Part shown: in pieces, positions 36,601 to 45,010 of the stretch
Numbering within the stretch: the stretch's first letter is position 1
How the letters are laid out: each line of letters opens with the position of its first letter
Assembly (NCBI RefSeq): GCF_012849215.1
Contig: NZ_CP051682.1
Location: forward strand, 4,278,001-4,342,000
Direction of reading: 5' to 3'
Origin: Mucilaginibacter robiniae
GTDB lineage: Bacteria > Bacteroidota > Bacteroidia > Sphingobacteriales > Sphingobacteriaceae
Length of the DNA stretch: 64,000 nucleotides
Notes under the pieces: model-generated
Seen by the model: the letters and a program-made list of their open reading frames with translations, nothing else
Told to the model about the DNA's origin: nothing
Database searches by the model: none
Program-made: the position numbers and the translations under genes

Positions 36601-39227
36601 AGGATAATCCTACTGAAGCAGCTATGCTTTCGTTTACCTCTGATAAAAAAAGTTATAAAGTTGGCGAAGAAGGCACATTAACTATCCCGACAAGTAATAA
36701 TGGGCGAGCGTTAATAAGTTTTGAAAGCGGCAGTAAGATTATCAAATCCGTTTGGATAGATACACGGAAAGGCCAATCCCAATATCATTTTAAAGTGGAT
36801 GAGGAAATGGCTCCAAGTGTTTTTGTAAATGTTACGCTTCTGCAACATCATAACCAAACTGTTAATGATTTACCTATCCGTATGTACGGAGCTATACCGT
36901 TAACTGTAGATAATCCGGCTACGGTACTAAAACCAGTAATTAGTATGCCGGATAAAATCAGGCCCGAAACTTCATCATCAGTTACCGTGTCTGAAGCTAG
37001 TGGTAAGGAGATGACCTATACTATTGCAATTGTTGACGAAGGTATTCTGGATCTTACCAATTTTAAAACGCCCGATCCGCATGATGCTTTTTATGCGCGT
37101 GAAGCACTGGGGGTAAAAACTTGGGATTTGTTTGATTATGTAATTGGTGCGTATGGTGGTGGTTTAGAAAGAATTTTAAGCATTGGCGGCGACCAGTTTG
37201 TGGGTAATAATAAAAATGCTACAGTAAACCGGTTTAAACCAGTAGTAAGGTTTTTGGGCCCTTTTCATTTAAATAAAGGAGAAAAACAAACCAAACGCTT
37301 TGTGTTGCCACAGTATATCGGCTCGGTAAGAACGATGATAGTAGCCGGGCATAACGGAAGTTACGGCTTTGCAGAAAAAGCGGTGGCGGTAAAAAAGCCA
37401 TTGATGATACTTGCAACGCTGCCAAGAGTATTGGGACCTTCAGAAAAATTCCAGTTGCCGGTAACGGTGTTCGCTCTTGAAAACAACATTAAAAAGGTAA
37501 CTGTACAAGTACAATCTAATGTACTTAACGGTACACCGGGCAATAACACCCAAGTGGTAACCTTTAACAAACCAGGAGATCAATTAGCGACCTTTGACCT
37601 GAATGTTAAAAATTTTGCTGGTGTAGGTAAAGTTAGAATTATAGCTAAAAGCGGAAATGAAATAGCGGTACAGGATGTGGAATTGAATGTGAGAAATCCT
37701 AATCCGCCTATTGCACGCACTATAGTTAAAGAACTGAGAGCCGGTGAGGCCTGGAATACAGGCTATACTCCGGTGGGCATGCCGGGTACCAACAAAGCTA
37801 CTTTGGAAGTAGCGGCTATTCCGCCTATTAATTTGAGCAAACGCCTGAGTTATCTTCTGGAATACCCGTACGGTTGTGTTGAGCAAGTTACTTCTTCGGG
37901 CTTCCCACAATTGTATTTAAACCAGCTTGTTGACTTATCAGCTAAGCAAAAAGCAGAAACTGAACGCAATATCAAAGCAACTATAAGCAGGTTGAGTGGT
38001 TTTCAGGTACCTGGTGGCGGCATTAGCTATTGGCCCGATGGCGGAGAGCCTAACGAATGGGGTACTAACTATGCCGGTCATTTTATTTTATTAGCACAGG
38101 CAAACGGTTATAGTTTGCCGGTAAGCTTTTTAGATAACTGGAAGAAATTTCAACGCCAGAAAGCATTGAACTGGGCGCCAGATCCACACAGCTTTTATGG
38201 TGCAGACCTGATACAGTCTTATCGTTTATACCTGCTTGCCCTGGCTGGCGTACCCGAACTTGGTGCCATGAATCGTTTAAAAGAGTTTAAGTATATCAGT
38301 GTAGCAGCTAAATGGCGTTTGGCTGCGGCTTACCAATTGGCAGGACAACCGGAAATTGCATCTCAAATGGTTAACCGTTTGCCAACTACCATTAAACCTT
38401 ACGAACAACTTGACTATACCTATGGGTCTGATGAACGTGATGAGGCCATGATACTGGAAACGCTTAACCTGCTTGGTCGTCGTCAGCAAGCATCAGTAGT
38501 AATGAGATCTGTAGCCGCACATTTATCTGAAGACCGATGGTACAGTACGCAAACAACTGCTTATTCTTTGCTGGCTATTGCAGAATACTGCGGAAAAAAT
38601 AATTCGCCATATAAATTGCAGTTTAGCTATCAGGCTGCAAAAGTAAAGGGTAACTTAAATTCTTCATCCTATATCTGGCAAGCGCCTGTTTCCTCAGATG
38701 GTGGTAAAGTTGTTATCAGGAACAATGGTAAGAATACTTTATATGTGCGGTTAGTACAGCAAGGCATTCCTGCACCAGGGCAGGAGCCGGAAAAGGGCAA
38801 CAACCCGGATGTATTGCAAATGCAGGTAAATTACATTAGCATGAAAGGACAGCCTATTGATGTTTCTGCACTAAAACAAGGAACTGATTTTGTGGCCCAG
38901 GTAACTATTAAAAATCCTGTTGGTAATGAAAATTATCGTAACCTGGCGCTTTCCCAAATATCCCCTTCAGGCTGGGAGATATTAAATACACGAATGCTGA
39001 ACAATGATGAAGTATTTAAATCATCCCCGTCAGATTACCGGGACATACGGGACGATAGAGTTTACACCTACTTTAGTTTGGAGGAAGACAAAGCCGTAAC
39101 ATATTACGTAATACTGACTGCGGCTTACGCGGGTAAATATTACCTGCCCGGGACGTATTGTGAAGCCATGTACAAATCATCCATAAATGCATTGCAAAAA
39201 GGCCGGTGGGTTGAAGTGATTAAGTAA
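33636..39227 (+). CDS. bacterial alpha-2-macroglobulin family protein
   Basis: An 1863-residue protein that probably traps foreign proteases in the periplasm. It starts with a membrane anchor (IIIILATVSALFLIVFLVF, about residues 14-32) and lacks a lipobox, unlike the lipoprotein form in E. coli. A series of MG domains follows, with an Asp/Glu-rich insertion near residues 470-525. The MG2-like motif GVWRPGDSIFVSF is near residue 640. The thioester motif is intact as YGCVEQ, Cys at about residue 1414, followed by the alpha-helical thioester domain. It is translationally coupled (TAATG) to a PBP1C gene, the classic partner thought to repair cell wall after attack. Confidence 0.93.
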   Translation: MSRISANFSRSKIIIILATVSALFLIVFLVFKHKKKESQYEFNKYIQSYTAGVISRTSTIRIKLSDEVQITHGQNEELKNDVFDFSPSVKGKAYWVDAQTVEFRPEKELEPNKKYDVDFDLGSVVKVNDELNHFTFDFQTIKPDFTIDYNGLQTATSTSLDKMKFSGVIQTADVEDEAKVEKMITTSYPSAVNVTWHHDRLSKTHQFVINNLLRSTGKASELIVKYEGSSANMDENGTETVNVPAIGDFKLLNVRAVQDQDQYVLYQFSNPIKVGQELRGLIGVNGISDLAYTIEGSMVKVYGPERLQGNYTAFTDEGIEDIVNKKISRTYSSNVFFENRLPSVTIPGKGVILPDSGRLMMPFEAVNLNAVDVTIIKIYENNVPQYFQNNDFNGQEQLRQVAKPVVKTTIRLDRDKGLNLNKKNRFMLDIDHLMRTEPGAIYRVVIGFRRSYSLYNCSTKATAENSNKDTEASDYDDEGYRNSSNTIDEDDEFWQRYDSYYPEGYNWDEKDDVCSDSYYTKDRWATRNIIASNIGLITKRGNDNSMMIAVTNIIDAQPMSGVDLQLLDYQKQVLWKGTSDGDGFAKLTLKRKPYLLIASKGDERGYLKLDDGSALPLSRFDVGGEQVQNGLKGFIYGERGVWRPGDSIFVSFILEDKLKTLPPDHPVEFEFYNPQGQLYKKMIRTSSVDGFYSFHTSTTTSSPTGTWNAKIKVGGAVFEKSIKVETIMPNRLKLSLSFNNQTELTKGSTNGTLSAKWLFGGIAQNLKAKVDAFLSPQTTSFKGFDGYVFDDPTLSFATQTQNIFDGKLDENGTSLIHADINLEKQVPGQLKANFLVKVFEPGGNFSINQVTLPYNVYSGYVGIKTPEGSQLSGMLTTGTNHVIDIADVNTKGALVSGNRNVNLELYKIQWRWWWDKTGDELSNFTQNQYNKLIKTQTVTTVNGRGKWILNIPQADWGRYLIKVTDPQTGHSAGKIIYIDWPNWAERLQQDNPTEAAMLSFTSDKKSYKVGEEGTLTIPTSNNGRALISFESGSKIIKSVWIDTRKGQSQYHFKVDEEMAPSVFVNVTLLQHHNQTVNDLPIRMYGAIPLTVDNPATVLKPVISMPDKIRPETSSSVTVSEASGKEMTYTIAIVDEGILDLTNFKTPDPHDAFYAREALGVKTWDLFDYVIGAYGGGLERILSIGGDQFVGNNKNATVNRFKPVVRFLGPFHLNKGEKQTKRFVLPQYIGSVRTMIVAGHNGSYGFAEKAVAVKKPLMILATLPRVLGPSEKFQLPVTVFALENNIKKVTVQVQSNVLNGTPGNNTQVVTFNKPGDQLATFDLNVKNFAGVGKVRIIAKSGNEIAVQDVELNVRNPNPPIARTIVKELRAGEAWNTGYTPVGMPGTNKATLEVAAIPPINLSKRLSYLLEYPYGCVEQVTSSGFPQLYLNQLVDLSAKQKAETERNIKATISRLSGFQVPGGGISYWPDGGEPNEWGTNYAGHFILLAQANGYSLPVSFLDNWKKFQRQKALNWAPDPHSFYGADLIQSYRLYLLALAGVPELGAMNRLKEFKYISVAAKWRLAAAYQLAGQPEIASQMVNRLPTTIKPYEQLDYTYGSDERDEAMILETLNLLGRRQQASVVMRSVAAHLSEDRWYSTQTTAYSLLAIAEYCGKNNSPYKLQFSYQAAKVKGNLNSSSYIWQAPVSSDGGKVVIRNNGKNTLYVRLVQQGIPAPGQEPEKGNNPDVLQMQVNYISMKGQPIDVSALKQGTDFVAQVTIKNPVGNENYRNLALSQISPSGWEILNTRMLNNDEVFKSSPSDYRDIRDDRVYTYFSLEEDKAVTYYVILTAAYAGKYYLPGTYCEAMYKSSINALQKGRWVEVIK

Positions 39228-41608
39228 TGCAGATATTGAAAAAATTATGGTATAACAGAACCTTCCGGTTAGGTGGCATGGTTCTGTTAGCATTTTTTAT
39301 AATTTTTTGGTTCTGCCTGCCTGCAAAGCTATTCCATAATCCAACATCATACGTATTGAATGATAGTGATGGTAATTTGCTTGGCGCTTCTATAGCTAAA
39401 GATGGGCAATGGCGTTTTCCTTATGATTCCATTGTTCCTGCTAAATTTAAGCAATGTATCATCGCTTTTGAAGATAAGCGGTTTGAGCATCATATAGGAA
39501 TAGACTTTTTGGCATTTGGCCGTGCTATCAGGCAAAATCTTAATTCACGGCACGTAACCAGCGGTGGAAGTACGATTACCATGCAGGTAATCCGGTTGGC
39601 TACCCATCACCCCCGTAATTTCTGGTATAAGTTGGTAGAAATGGTGATGGCCTTACGTCTTGAAATTACTTATGGTAAAGATGAAATTATGGCGTTGTAC
39701 GCCAGTAATGCCCCTTTTGGCAGTAATGTGGTTGGCCTCGATGCCGCTTCATGGCGTTATTTCGGACGCAGTCCGGATAAGCTTTCCTGGGGAGAGATGG
39801 CTGCACTTGCAGTACTCCCCAATACACCTTCACTGGTACATCCAGGCAAAAACAGAAATATACTTTTACTTAAGCGTAACCGCCTGCTGGATAAGCTTTA
39901 TAAGAATAGCATTATAGATAGTAATACAGCTATGTTATCCAAGCTTGAACCCATGCCGGATAGGCCGGTTCCTTTGCCTGAGTATGCTCCGCATCTGTTG
40001 GGTCATATTATTTCAAATTCTGTTGAAAATGTATCGGCAGATACCCGTATTAACAGTACGATTAAGATAGCTTTGCAGAAACAGGTTACACAGATTTTAG
40101 AACGGCACCACACCGTACTTAAGGCCAATCATATTAACAATATAGCCGCTATTGTTTTAGATGTAGAAACCGGTAATGCGCTTGCTTATGCGGGTAATAT
40201 ATACCATCCCGAAGATCCGCAACTTGAAAGTAGTGTAGATGTGATTAGTGCGCCACGTAGCCCAGGTAGTACGCTCAAACCTTTACTTTACGCATCCATG
40301 CTGCATGATGGTTTGATTCTTCCGCATAGTTTGGTGCCCGATATACCAACCCAAATAGCCGGTTATCAGCCTGAGAATTTTGACCTGGGTTATGATGGAG
40401 CTGTACCTGCATCAAAGGCGCTGGCACGTTCACTGAATGTTCCGGCTGTAAAAATGTTACAGAAATATAAATATGAACGATTCTATGATTTTTTAAAAAA
40501 AGCTGGTGTTACTACCCTAAAGCAGCCATCAGATTTTTATGGACTATCCCTGATTTTAGGAGGTGGCGAGAATACATTATGGGAACTGACCGGTACATAT
40601 GCAGACATGGCCAGGGTGCTTAGCCATTATAACAAGTATAATGGAAAATATGATCCTGATGATTATCATTCACCAGTTTATAGTCCTGTTAAGCATCCTA
40701 AACCACAATTGGAAAAGACAGGTTTACTTGATGCCGGGTCTATCTTTTACACGTTGGAGGCCATGGAGGAGGTGATGAGACCTGGAGAGGAGATGCTCTG
40801 GCAACAATTTGAATCTACGCAACGCATAGCATGGAAAACCGGCACCAGTTTTGGGTTTCGTGATGGTTGGGCAATAGGTATTACACCCAAATATGTGGTT
40901 GGCATATGGGTAGGCAATACCACAGGTGAAGGCCGGCCGGGTTTAACAGGGATTAATACAGCAGCACCTGTACTATTTGAAATATTCAGGCTGCTGCCTG
41001 TTTCAAGAGACTGGTTTGAAAAACCTGTAAGCGAAATGGTAAAAATTAAGGTTTGCCATCAAAGCGGTTATCGGGCAGGCTTGTATTGTAACGATACTGA
41101 TGATATGTGGGTGCCTGTAGCTGGATTAAAATCTTCGGTTTGTCCGTACCATCAGCTAGTTCATCTGGACAGGAGCAGGAAATGGCAAGTAAATAGTAAC
41201 TGTGTGCCTCCTGATGAAATAGTTAACCAAAGCTGGTTTGTGCTTCCTCCCGCTATAGAGTATTATTACAAGAGCCGTAATTATCAATATCAAAGTTTAC
41301 CTCCTTTTAGAAAAGGATGCGGGGATGATACAGGTAGCCCAATGGAACTTATTTACCCAAAAAGTGGAGCTAAAATTTATGTTCCGCTTGAGGTTGATGG
41401 GACACGCGGGCGCATTATTTGTAATGCAGCACACGTACAATATGGGGTTAAGATTTTTTGGCATCTTGATAATCAATATATAGGGGAGACGGCTAAATTT
41501 CATCAAATAGCTATTAATCCATTGCCTGGAACTCATGTTTTAACATTAGTAGATGAGGCGGGAAGTACTTTGAAGATCATGTTCACTGTGCTGGATAAAG
41601 AAAAGTGA
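39227..41608 (+). CDS. pbpC: penicillin-binding protein 1C
   Basis: A 793-residue bifunctional peptidoglycan synthase. It has an N-terminal membrane anchor, then a GT51 glycosyltransferase domain (FEDKRFEHHIGIDFLAFGRA, with the catalytic Glu in EDKRFEHH; then SGGSTITMQVIR). A transpeptidase domain follows, with the active-site SxxK motif in SPGSTLKPLLY near residue 345 and KTGTS near residue 540. The C-terminal PBP1C domain closes the protein. The ATG overlaps the stop of the alpha-2-macroglobulin gene by one base. The pair matches the yfhM-pbpC arrangement. Confidence 0.95.
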   Translation: MQILKKLWYNRTFRLGGMVLLAFFIIFWFCLPAKLFHNPTSYVLNDSDGNLLGASIAKDGQWRFPYDSIVPAKFKQCIIAFEDKRFEHHIGIDFLAFGRAIRQNLNSRHVTSGGSTITMQVIRLATHHPRNFWYKLVEMVMALRLEITYGKDEIMALYASNAPFGSNVVGLDAASWRYFGRSPDKLSWGEMAALAVLPNTPSLVHPGKNRNILLLKRNRLLDKLYKNSIIDSNTAMLSKLEPMPDRPVPLPEYAPHLLGHIISNSVENVSADTRINSTIKIALQKQVTQILERHHTVLKANHINNIAAIVLDVETGNALAYAGNIYHPEDPQLESSVDVISAPRSPGSTLKPLLYASMLHDGLILPHSLVPDIPTQIAGYQPENFDLGYDGAVPASKALARSLNVPAVKMLQKYKYERFYDFLKKAGVTTLKQPSDFYGLSLILGGGENTLWELTGTYADMARVLSHYNKYNGKYDPDDYHSPVYSPVKHPKPQLEKTGLLDAGSIFYTLEAMEEVMRPGEEMLWQQFESTQRIAWKTGTSFGFRDGWAIGITPKYVVGIWVGNTTGEGRPGLTGINTAAPVLFEIFRLLPVSRDWFEKPVSEMVKIKVCHQSGYRAGLYCNDTDDMWVPVAGLKSSVCPYHQLVHLDRSRKWQVNSNCVPPDEIVNQSWFVLPPAIEYYYKSRNYQYQSLPPFRKGCGDDTGSPMELIYPKSGAKIYVPLEVDGTRGRIICNAAHVQYGVKIFWHLDNQYIGETAKFHQIAINPLPGTHVLTLVDEAGSTLKIMFTVLDKEK

Positions 41609-41641
41609 TTTAGACAGTACAACCTGATCCGCTTATAGTTC

Positions 41642-41857
41642 GTGCTGGCAAGTACTGCTGCTGGCCTACTGGATATTGTGTATTGGTATTTAACCGTAGT
41701 GCTTGAGTTAAGCAATACAGTAAGTTATTTAAACCATAATGATGTTGATGTTGAGCATATTTGTGATAGCCAGCCGGTAAAAAATTGCGAACAAAAGCAA
41801 TATGAAAGCTTCATAAATAAGCAGATTAACATTGCGCAAGTTACATTTGCTGTATGA
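41642..41857 (+). CDS. possible small protein coupled to the NrtR-type gene
   Basis: A 71-residue frame with a GTG start. Its stop overlaps the ATG of the next gene (ATGA). The C-terminal half is protein-like (VDVEHICDSQPVKNCEQKQY and INKQINIAQVTFAV). No family is recognised. It fills the only gap between pbpC and the NUDIX regulator. It could also be a relic, and coding status is uncertain. Confidence 0.3.
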   Translation: MLASTAAGLLDIVYWYLTVVLELSNTVSYLNHNDVDVEHICDSQPVKNCEQKQYESFINKQINIAQVTFAV

Positions 41858-42555
41858 GTACTCAGAATATTAGCCAGCATATTAAAGTAACCGTTGATGC
41901 CATTGTATTTGGATACAATCAGGAACAAGGCATTTCTGTATTGCTGATTAAGCGTAAAATAGAACCGTACACGCTCCAGTGGGCATTGCCCGGCGGCTTC
42001 GTTCATGATGAAGAAACTTTGGAGGAAGCAGCAGAACGTGAGTTAAAAGAAGAAGCGGGTATATCTATTAACTACCTGGAACAGCTTTTTACCTTCGGTA
42101 AGCCCGACCGCGATCCGCGTGCACGAATTATTTCTGTAGCTTACTTCGGGCTGGTAAAGTCGACGGATTTCAGCTTATTTGCGGCTACAGATGCGGCTGA
42201 AGCTCAGTGGTTCAATATTTATGAATTACCGCAATTGGCTTTTGATCATGCCGAAATTTTGCATAAAGCTATTGAGCGCCTGCGGGCGAAAATAACTTAT
42301 GAGCCTATTGGGTTCGAACTACTCAACCGTAAATTTTTGTTTTCCGACTTGGAGCAATTATACATGAAGTTATTAGGACGCGAGATTGACCGGCGGAATT
42401 TTAAACGTAAAGTGATGTCACTGGGCTTGGTGGTTGAGCTCAATGAAAAAGCTCCGGCACTTGCCGCAGGCCGGCCTGGAAAGCTGTACTCGTTTGATAA
42501 AGAGAAATATCAGCAGCTTAAAATCAAAGGTTTTGATCTGGATAAGCTGATCTAA
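41854..42555 (+). CDS. nrtR: NrtR-type NUDIX transcriptional regulator of NAD metabolism
   Basis: A 233-residue protein with an N-terminal NUDIX domain (GGFVHDEETLEEAAEREL, then KEEAG, close to the NUDIX box) and a C-terminal winged helix (residues about 155-230, RNFKRKVMSLGLVVE). This is the domain layout of NrtR, which binds ADP-ribose through the NUDIX fold and releases its operator. The genes right after it are PRPP synthetase, nicotinamide phosphoribosyltransferase and ADP-ribosylglycohydrolase. This context and the two palindromes downstream support the assignment. The core NUDIX residues look intact, so some hydrolase activity cannot be excluded. Confidence 0.88.
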   Translation: MSTQNISQHIKVTVDAIVFGYNQEQGISVLLIKRKIEPYTLQWALPGGFVHDEETLEEAAERELKEEAGISINYLEQLFTFGKPDRDPRARIISVAYFGLVKSTDFSLFAATDAAEAQWFNIYELPQLAFDHAEILHKAIERLRAKITYEPIGFELLNRKFLFSDLEQLYMKLLGREIDRRNFKRKVMSLGLVVELNEKAPALAAGRPGKLYSFDKEKYQQLKIKGFDLDKLI

Positions 42556-42575
42556 ATAGCTGTAAAATAAAGCCA

Positions 42576-42610
42576 AATTTATTTTGTGTCATAAAAACAC
42601 AAAATAAATT
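42576..42610. promoter_or_regulatory. NrtR operator I
   Basis: A perfect palindrome with 14-bp arms (AATTTATTTTGTGT and its complement) around a 7-nt spacer. The GTGT-N7-ACAC core is shared with a second site 54 bases downstream. It lies between the nrtR-type gene and the NAD salvage genes. Confidence 0.7.
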
Positions 42611-42640
42611 GGATGTTATATTTACAACACAGTATATTTG
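42609..42640 (+). promoter_or_regulatory. Bacteroidota-type promoter of the NAD salvage operon
   Basis: A -33-like TTG (42609-42611) and a perfect TAnnTTTG -7 box (TATATTTG, 42633-42640), with 21 bases between them. The -7 box overlaps the second operator and the TTG overlaps the end of operator I, so bound regulator would block the polymerase. Confidence 0.5.
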
Positions 42641-42658
42641 TGTCAATATAACGCAAAT
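42636..42658. promoter_or_regulatory. NrtR operator II
   Basis: ATTTGTGT, 7 bases, ACGCAAAT: the same GTGT-N7-AC(G/A)C architecture as operator I, with one mismatch between arms. It ends five bases before the prs start. Confidence 0.65.
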
Positions 42659-42662
42659 GTTT

Positions 42663-43502
42663 ATGAAAACATTAAATCTATCTACCGGATTCAAGCCAAT
42701 TATTGTTGAAAAAGGCGAATTGGAAAGCCATAGTTTTATATTCAGTGGCGGCGAGGTTCATATTAAATTAAAAGAAGTTGCCGAAGATGTGTTGATCACT
42801 ACCCGTCTCAACAATTCGGATGATGTAATGAAACTGCTGCTAGCCGTTGATGCCTTGCGCAGGAGTGGCACCAAGCATATTAATGCTTTTATACCCTACT
42901 TGCCTTATGCCCGGCAGGATAGGGTGATGGTAGCTGGCGAGCCGCTATCTATCAAAGTTATGTGCAATTTGCTTAACAGCTGTGCTTTTGAAAAAGTATA
43001 TATATATGATGTACACTCAGAGGTATCACTTGCACTGTTGGATAATGTGCAACTGATTACTAATACTACCTTAGTTGATAAAGTTCTGCAAAGCCATCAT
43101 GACGCCCTGCTGGTATCACCGGATGCAGGCGCGTTAAAGAAAATCTATAAAGTGTCTCAGGCTGTTGGCTATACCAATGATATTGTGCTGTGCAACAAAG
43201 TGCGTGATGTAAGCAATGGTAAAATCAAACAGATCACCGTTGATCAACACGATTTAGGTGGTAAAGATTGTTTTGTGATTGATGACATCTGTGATGGCGG
43301 CGCAACATTTATTGGCGTTGCCAAAGAGTTGAAGCAGCGCAATGCCGGCAAGGTAAGCCTGATTGTTTCCCACGGCATCTTTTCGCACGGCGAAATTGAA
43401 CTGGCCGAGTGGCTGGATCATATTTACACGACTGATTCTATTCGTAATGAGGCCTCTCCACTTATCACCCGCATACCTTTAGCCGAATTAGTACAACTTT
43501 AA
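42663..43502 (+). CDS. prs: ribose-phosphate pyrophosphokinase-like (PRPP synthetase)
   Basis: A 280-residue PRPP synthetase. It makes 5-phosphoribosyl diphosphate, the sugar donor for nicotinamide phosphoribosyltransferase. Family landmarks are LPYLPYARQDRVM, the flexible-loop region, DVHSEVSLAL, and the PRPP-binding motif FVIDDICDGGATF. It is shorter than the common 310-residue enzyme. The start at 42663 (MKTLNLSTGF) is chosen because upstream in-frame codons run through the operator region. Coexpressed with nadV through a TAATG overlap. Confidence 0.88.
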   Translation: MKTLNLSTGFKPIIVEKGELESHSFIFSGGEVHIKLKEVAEDVLITTRLNNSDDVMKLLLAVDALRRSGTKHINAFIPYLPYARQDRVMVAGEPLSIKVMCNLLNSCAFEKVYIYDVHSEVSLALLDNVQLITNTTLVDKVLQSHHDALLVSPDAGALKKIYKVSQAVGYTNDIVLCNKVRDVSNGKIKQITVDQHDLGGKDCFVIDDICDGGATFIGVAKELKQRNAGKVSLIVSHGIFSHGEIELAEWLDHIYTTDSIRNEASPLITRIPLAELVQL

Positions 43503-44986
43503 TGATAAAGCTATTCAATCCTTACATCATGAAAAATATTCTTTTGCAAACCGACGTATATAAAATGGGCCATGTGGAGCAATATGCTCCTGGCTGTAAC
43601 AAAGTATATTCTTATCTCACCGCACGTAGCGAAAAAGTCTTTCCTGAAACTGTGTTGTTCGGCCTGCAGTACTATATAAAAAGGTATTTAATTCAACCCA
43701 TTACACCCGAAATGGGCGAAGAATTTTTAAACTATCGTAGGCTCATTTTAGGCAGCAATTCACCCGAGATTGAAGCCAAAATAAGAGAGTTGTGCCAGCT
43801 GGGTTACCTGCCTATTGAAATAAAAGCGGTAAAAGAAGGTACAATTATGCCGGTTAAAAACGTGCTGATGACTATAACCAATACACACCCTGATTTCTTT
43901 TGGGTAGTTGGTTTTATAGAAAGCTTGCTGCTTAAGCTGTGGTATACCATTACTGTAGCTACTTGCAGCTACCAATACCGAAAAGTGGTAAATCGCTTTT
44001 TTGAAGCTACCGACGACGATGCCTTGCAAGCTTTGAAAGACTTCCAGGTACATGATTTTGGTTACCGGGGCGATTCATCTGAAGAAGGTGCAGCTATTAG
44101 CGGCGTTGCACATTTGTTATCCTTTTTAGGTAGCGATAATGTACCTGCATTGCCTTGTGCCATTGAGTTTTATAACGCTGATGTAAACGGCGAGTCCATC
44201 ATGCTTTCGGTACCTGCCAGCGAGCACAGTGTTATGTGTTCTTTCGGTAGGGAAGATGAGATCGAAGCTTTTCAACACATGATAGATCTGTATCCAGCCG
44301 GGATTGTTTCTATAGTTTCAGATACGTTTGATGTATATAAAGTGCTCACCGACTTTGCTGAGCGCCTTAAACCTTCCATTTTACAGCGTGAAGGCAAGGT
44401 GGTGTTCCGTCCAGATAGCGGTAACCCTGAAAGTATCATTTGCGGTGATCCGGATGCCGAAACCGGCAGCAATGAGTGGAAAGGTGCCATTCGTTTGCTG
44501 GATGAAAAGTTTGGGTCATCCGTAAATACCAAAGGTTACAAAGTGCTCAACCCTAAAGTGGGCTTGATTTATGGCGACGGCATGTACATGGAACGATACA
44601 TCCGCATTCTGGAACGACTGCAAAAAATGGGATATGCAGCCAGCAATTTGGTGATTGGCGTTGGTGGCATTTTGCGTAACCACAGTCGCGATACATTGGG
44701 CTTTGCCATTAAAGCTACCTACGTTGAAGTAAACGGCGAACCACGCGAAATAGAGAAAGACCCCATTACCGACCACAAAAAGAAATCGCACAAAGGATTG
44801 CTGGCTTTGGTAAAAAACGAGCAAGGTTATCAAACACTAGACCGTTGCACTCCCGAACAAGAAGCCAACTCTCTGCTTAAAACTGTTTTCAAAAACGGCA
44901 AAATAGTTAGCGAAACTAATTTGGCCAACATCCGCCAATGGTTAAAGGAGCAAGAAGCAGAAGTTAACAACAAAGTGAGCGTTTAA
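43502..44986 (+). CDS. nadV: nicotinamide phosphoribosyltransferase
   Basis: A protein of 494 residues that joins nicotinamide to PRPP, giving nicotinamide mononucleotide in NAD salvage. It matches the NAMPT/NadV family: LLQTDVYKMGHVEQYAPG near the start, DFGYRGDSSEEGAAISG in the centre, FRPDSGNPESI, and near the C terminus NLVIGVGGILRNHSRDT. The ATG at 43502 overlaps the prs stop; a second ATG at 43529 (MKNILLQTDVY) matches the family start more closely and may be the true one. Function in the operon is supported by the neighbouring prs and NrtR-type regulator. Confidence 0.93.
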   Translation: MIKLFNPYIMKNILLQTDVYKMGHVEQYAPGCNKVYSYLTARSEKVFPETVLFGLQYYIKRYLIQPITPEMGEEFLNYRRLILGSNSPEIEAKIRELCQLGYLPIEIKAVKEGTIMPVKNVLMTITNTHPDFFWVVGFIESLLLKLWYTITVATCSYQYRKVVNRFFEATDDDALQALKDFQVHDFGYRGDSSEEGAAISGVAHLLSFLGSDNVPALPCAIEFYNADVNGESIMLSVPASEHSVMCSFGREDEIEAFQHMIDLYPAGIVSIVSDTFDVYKVLTDFAERLKPSILQREGKVVFRPDSGNPESIICGDPDAETGSNEWKGAIRLLDEKFGSSVNTKGYKVLNPKVGLIYGDGMYMERYIRILERLQKMGYAASNLVIGVGGILRNHSRDTLGFAIKATYVEVNGEPREIEKDPITDHKKKSHKGLLALVKNEQGYQTLDRCTPEQEANSLLKTVFKNGKIVSETNLANIRQWLKEQEAEVNNKVSV

Positions 44987-45010
44987 CGAGCACTGATAAC
45001 AGCAACTGGG

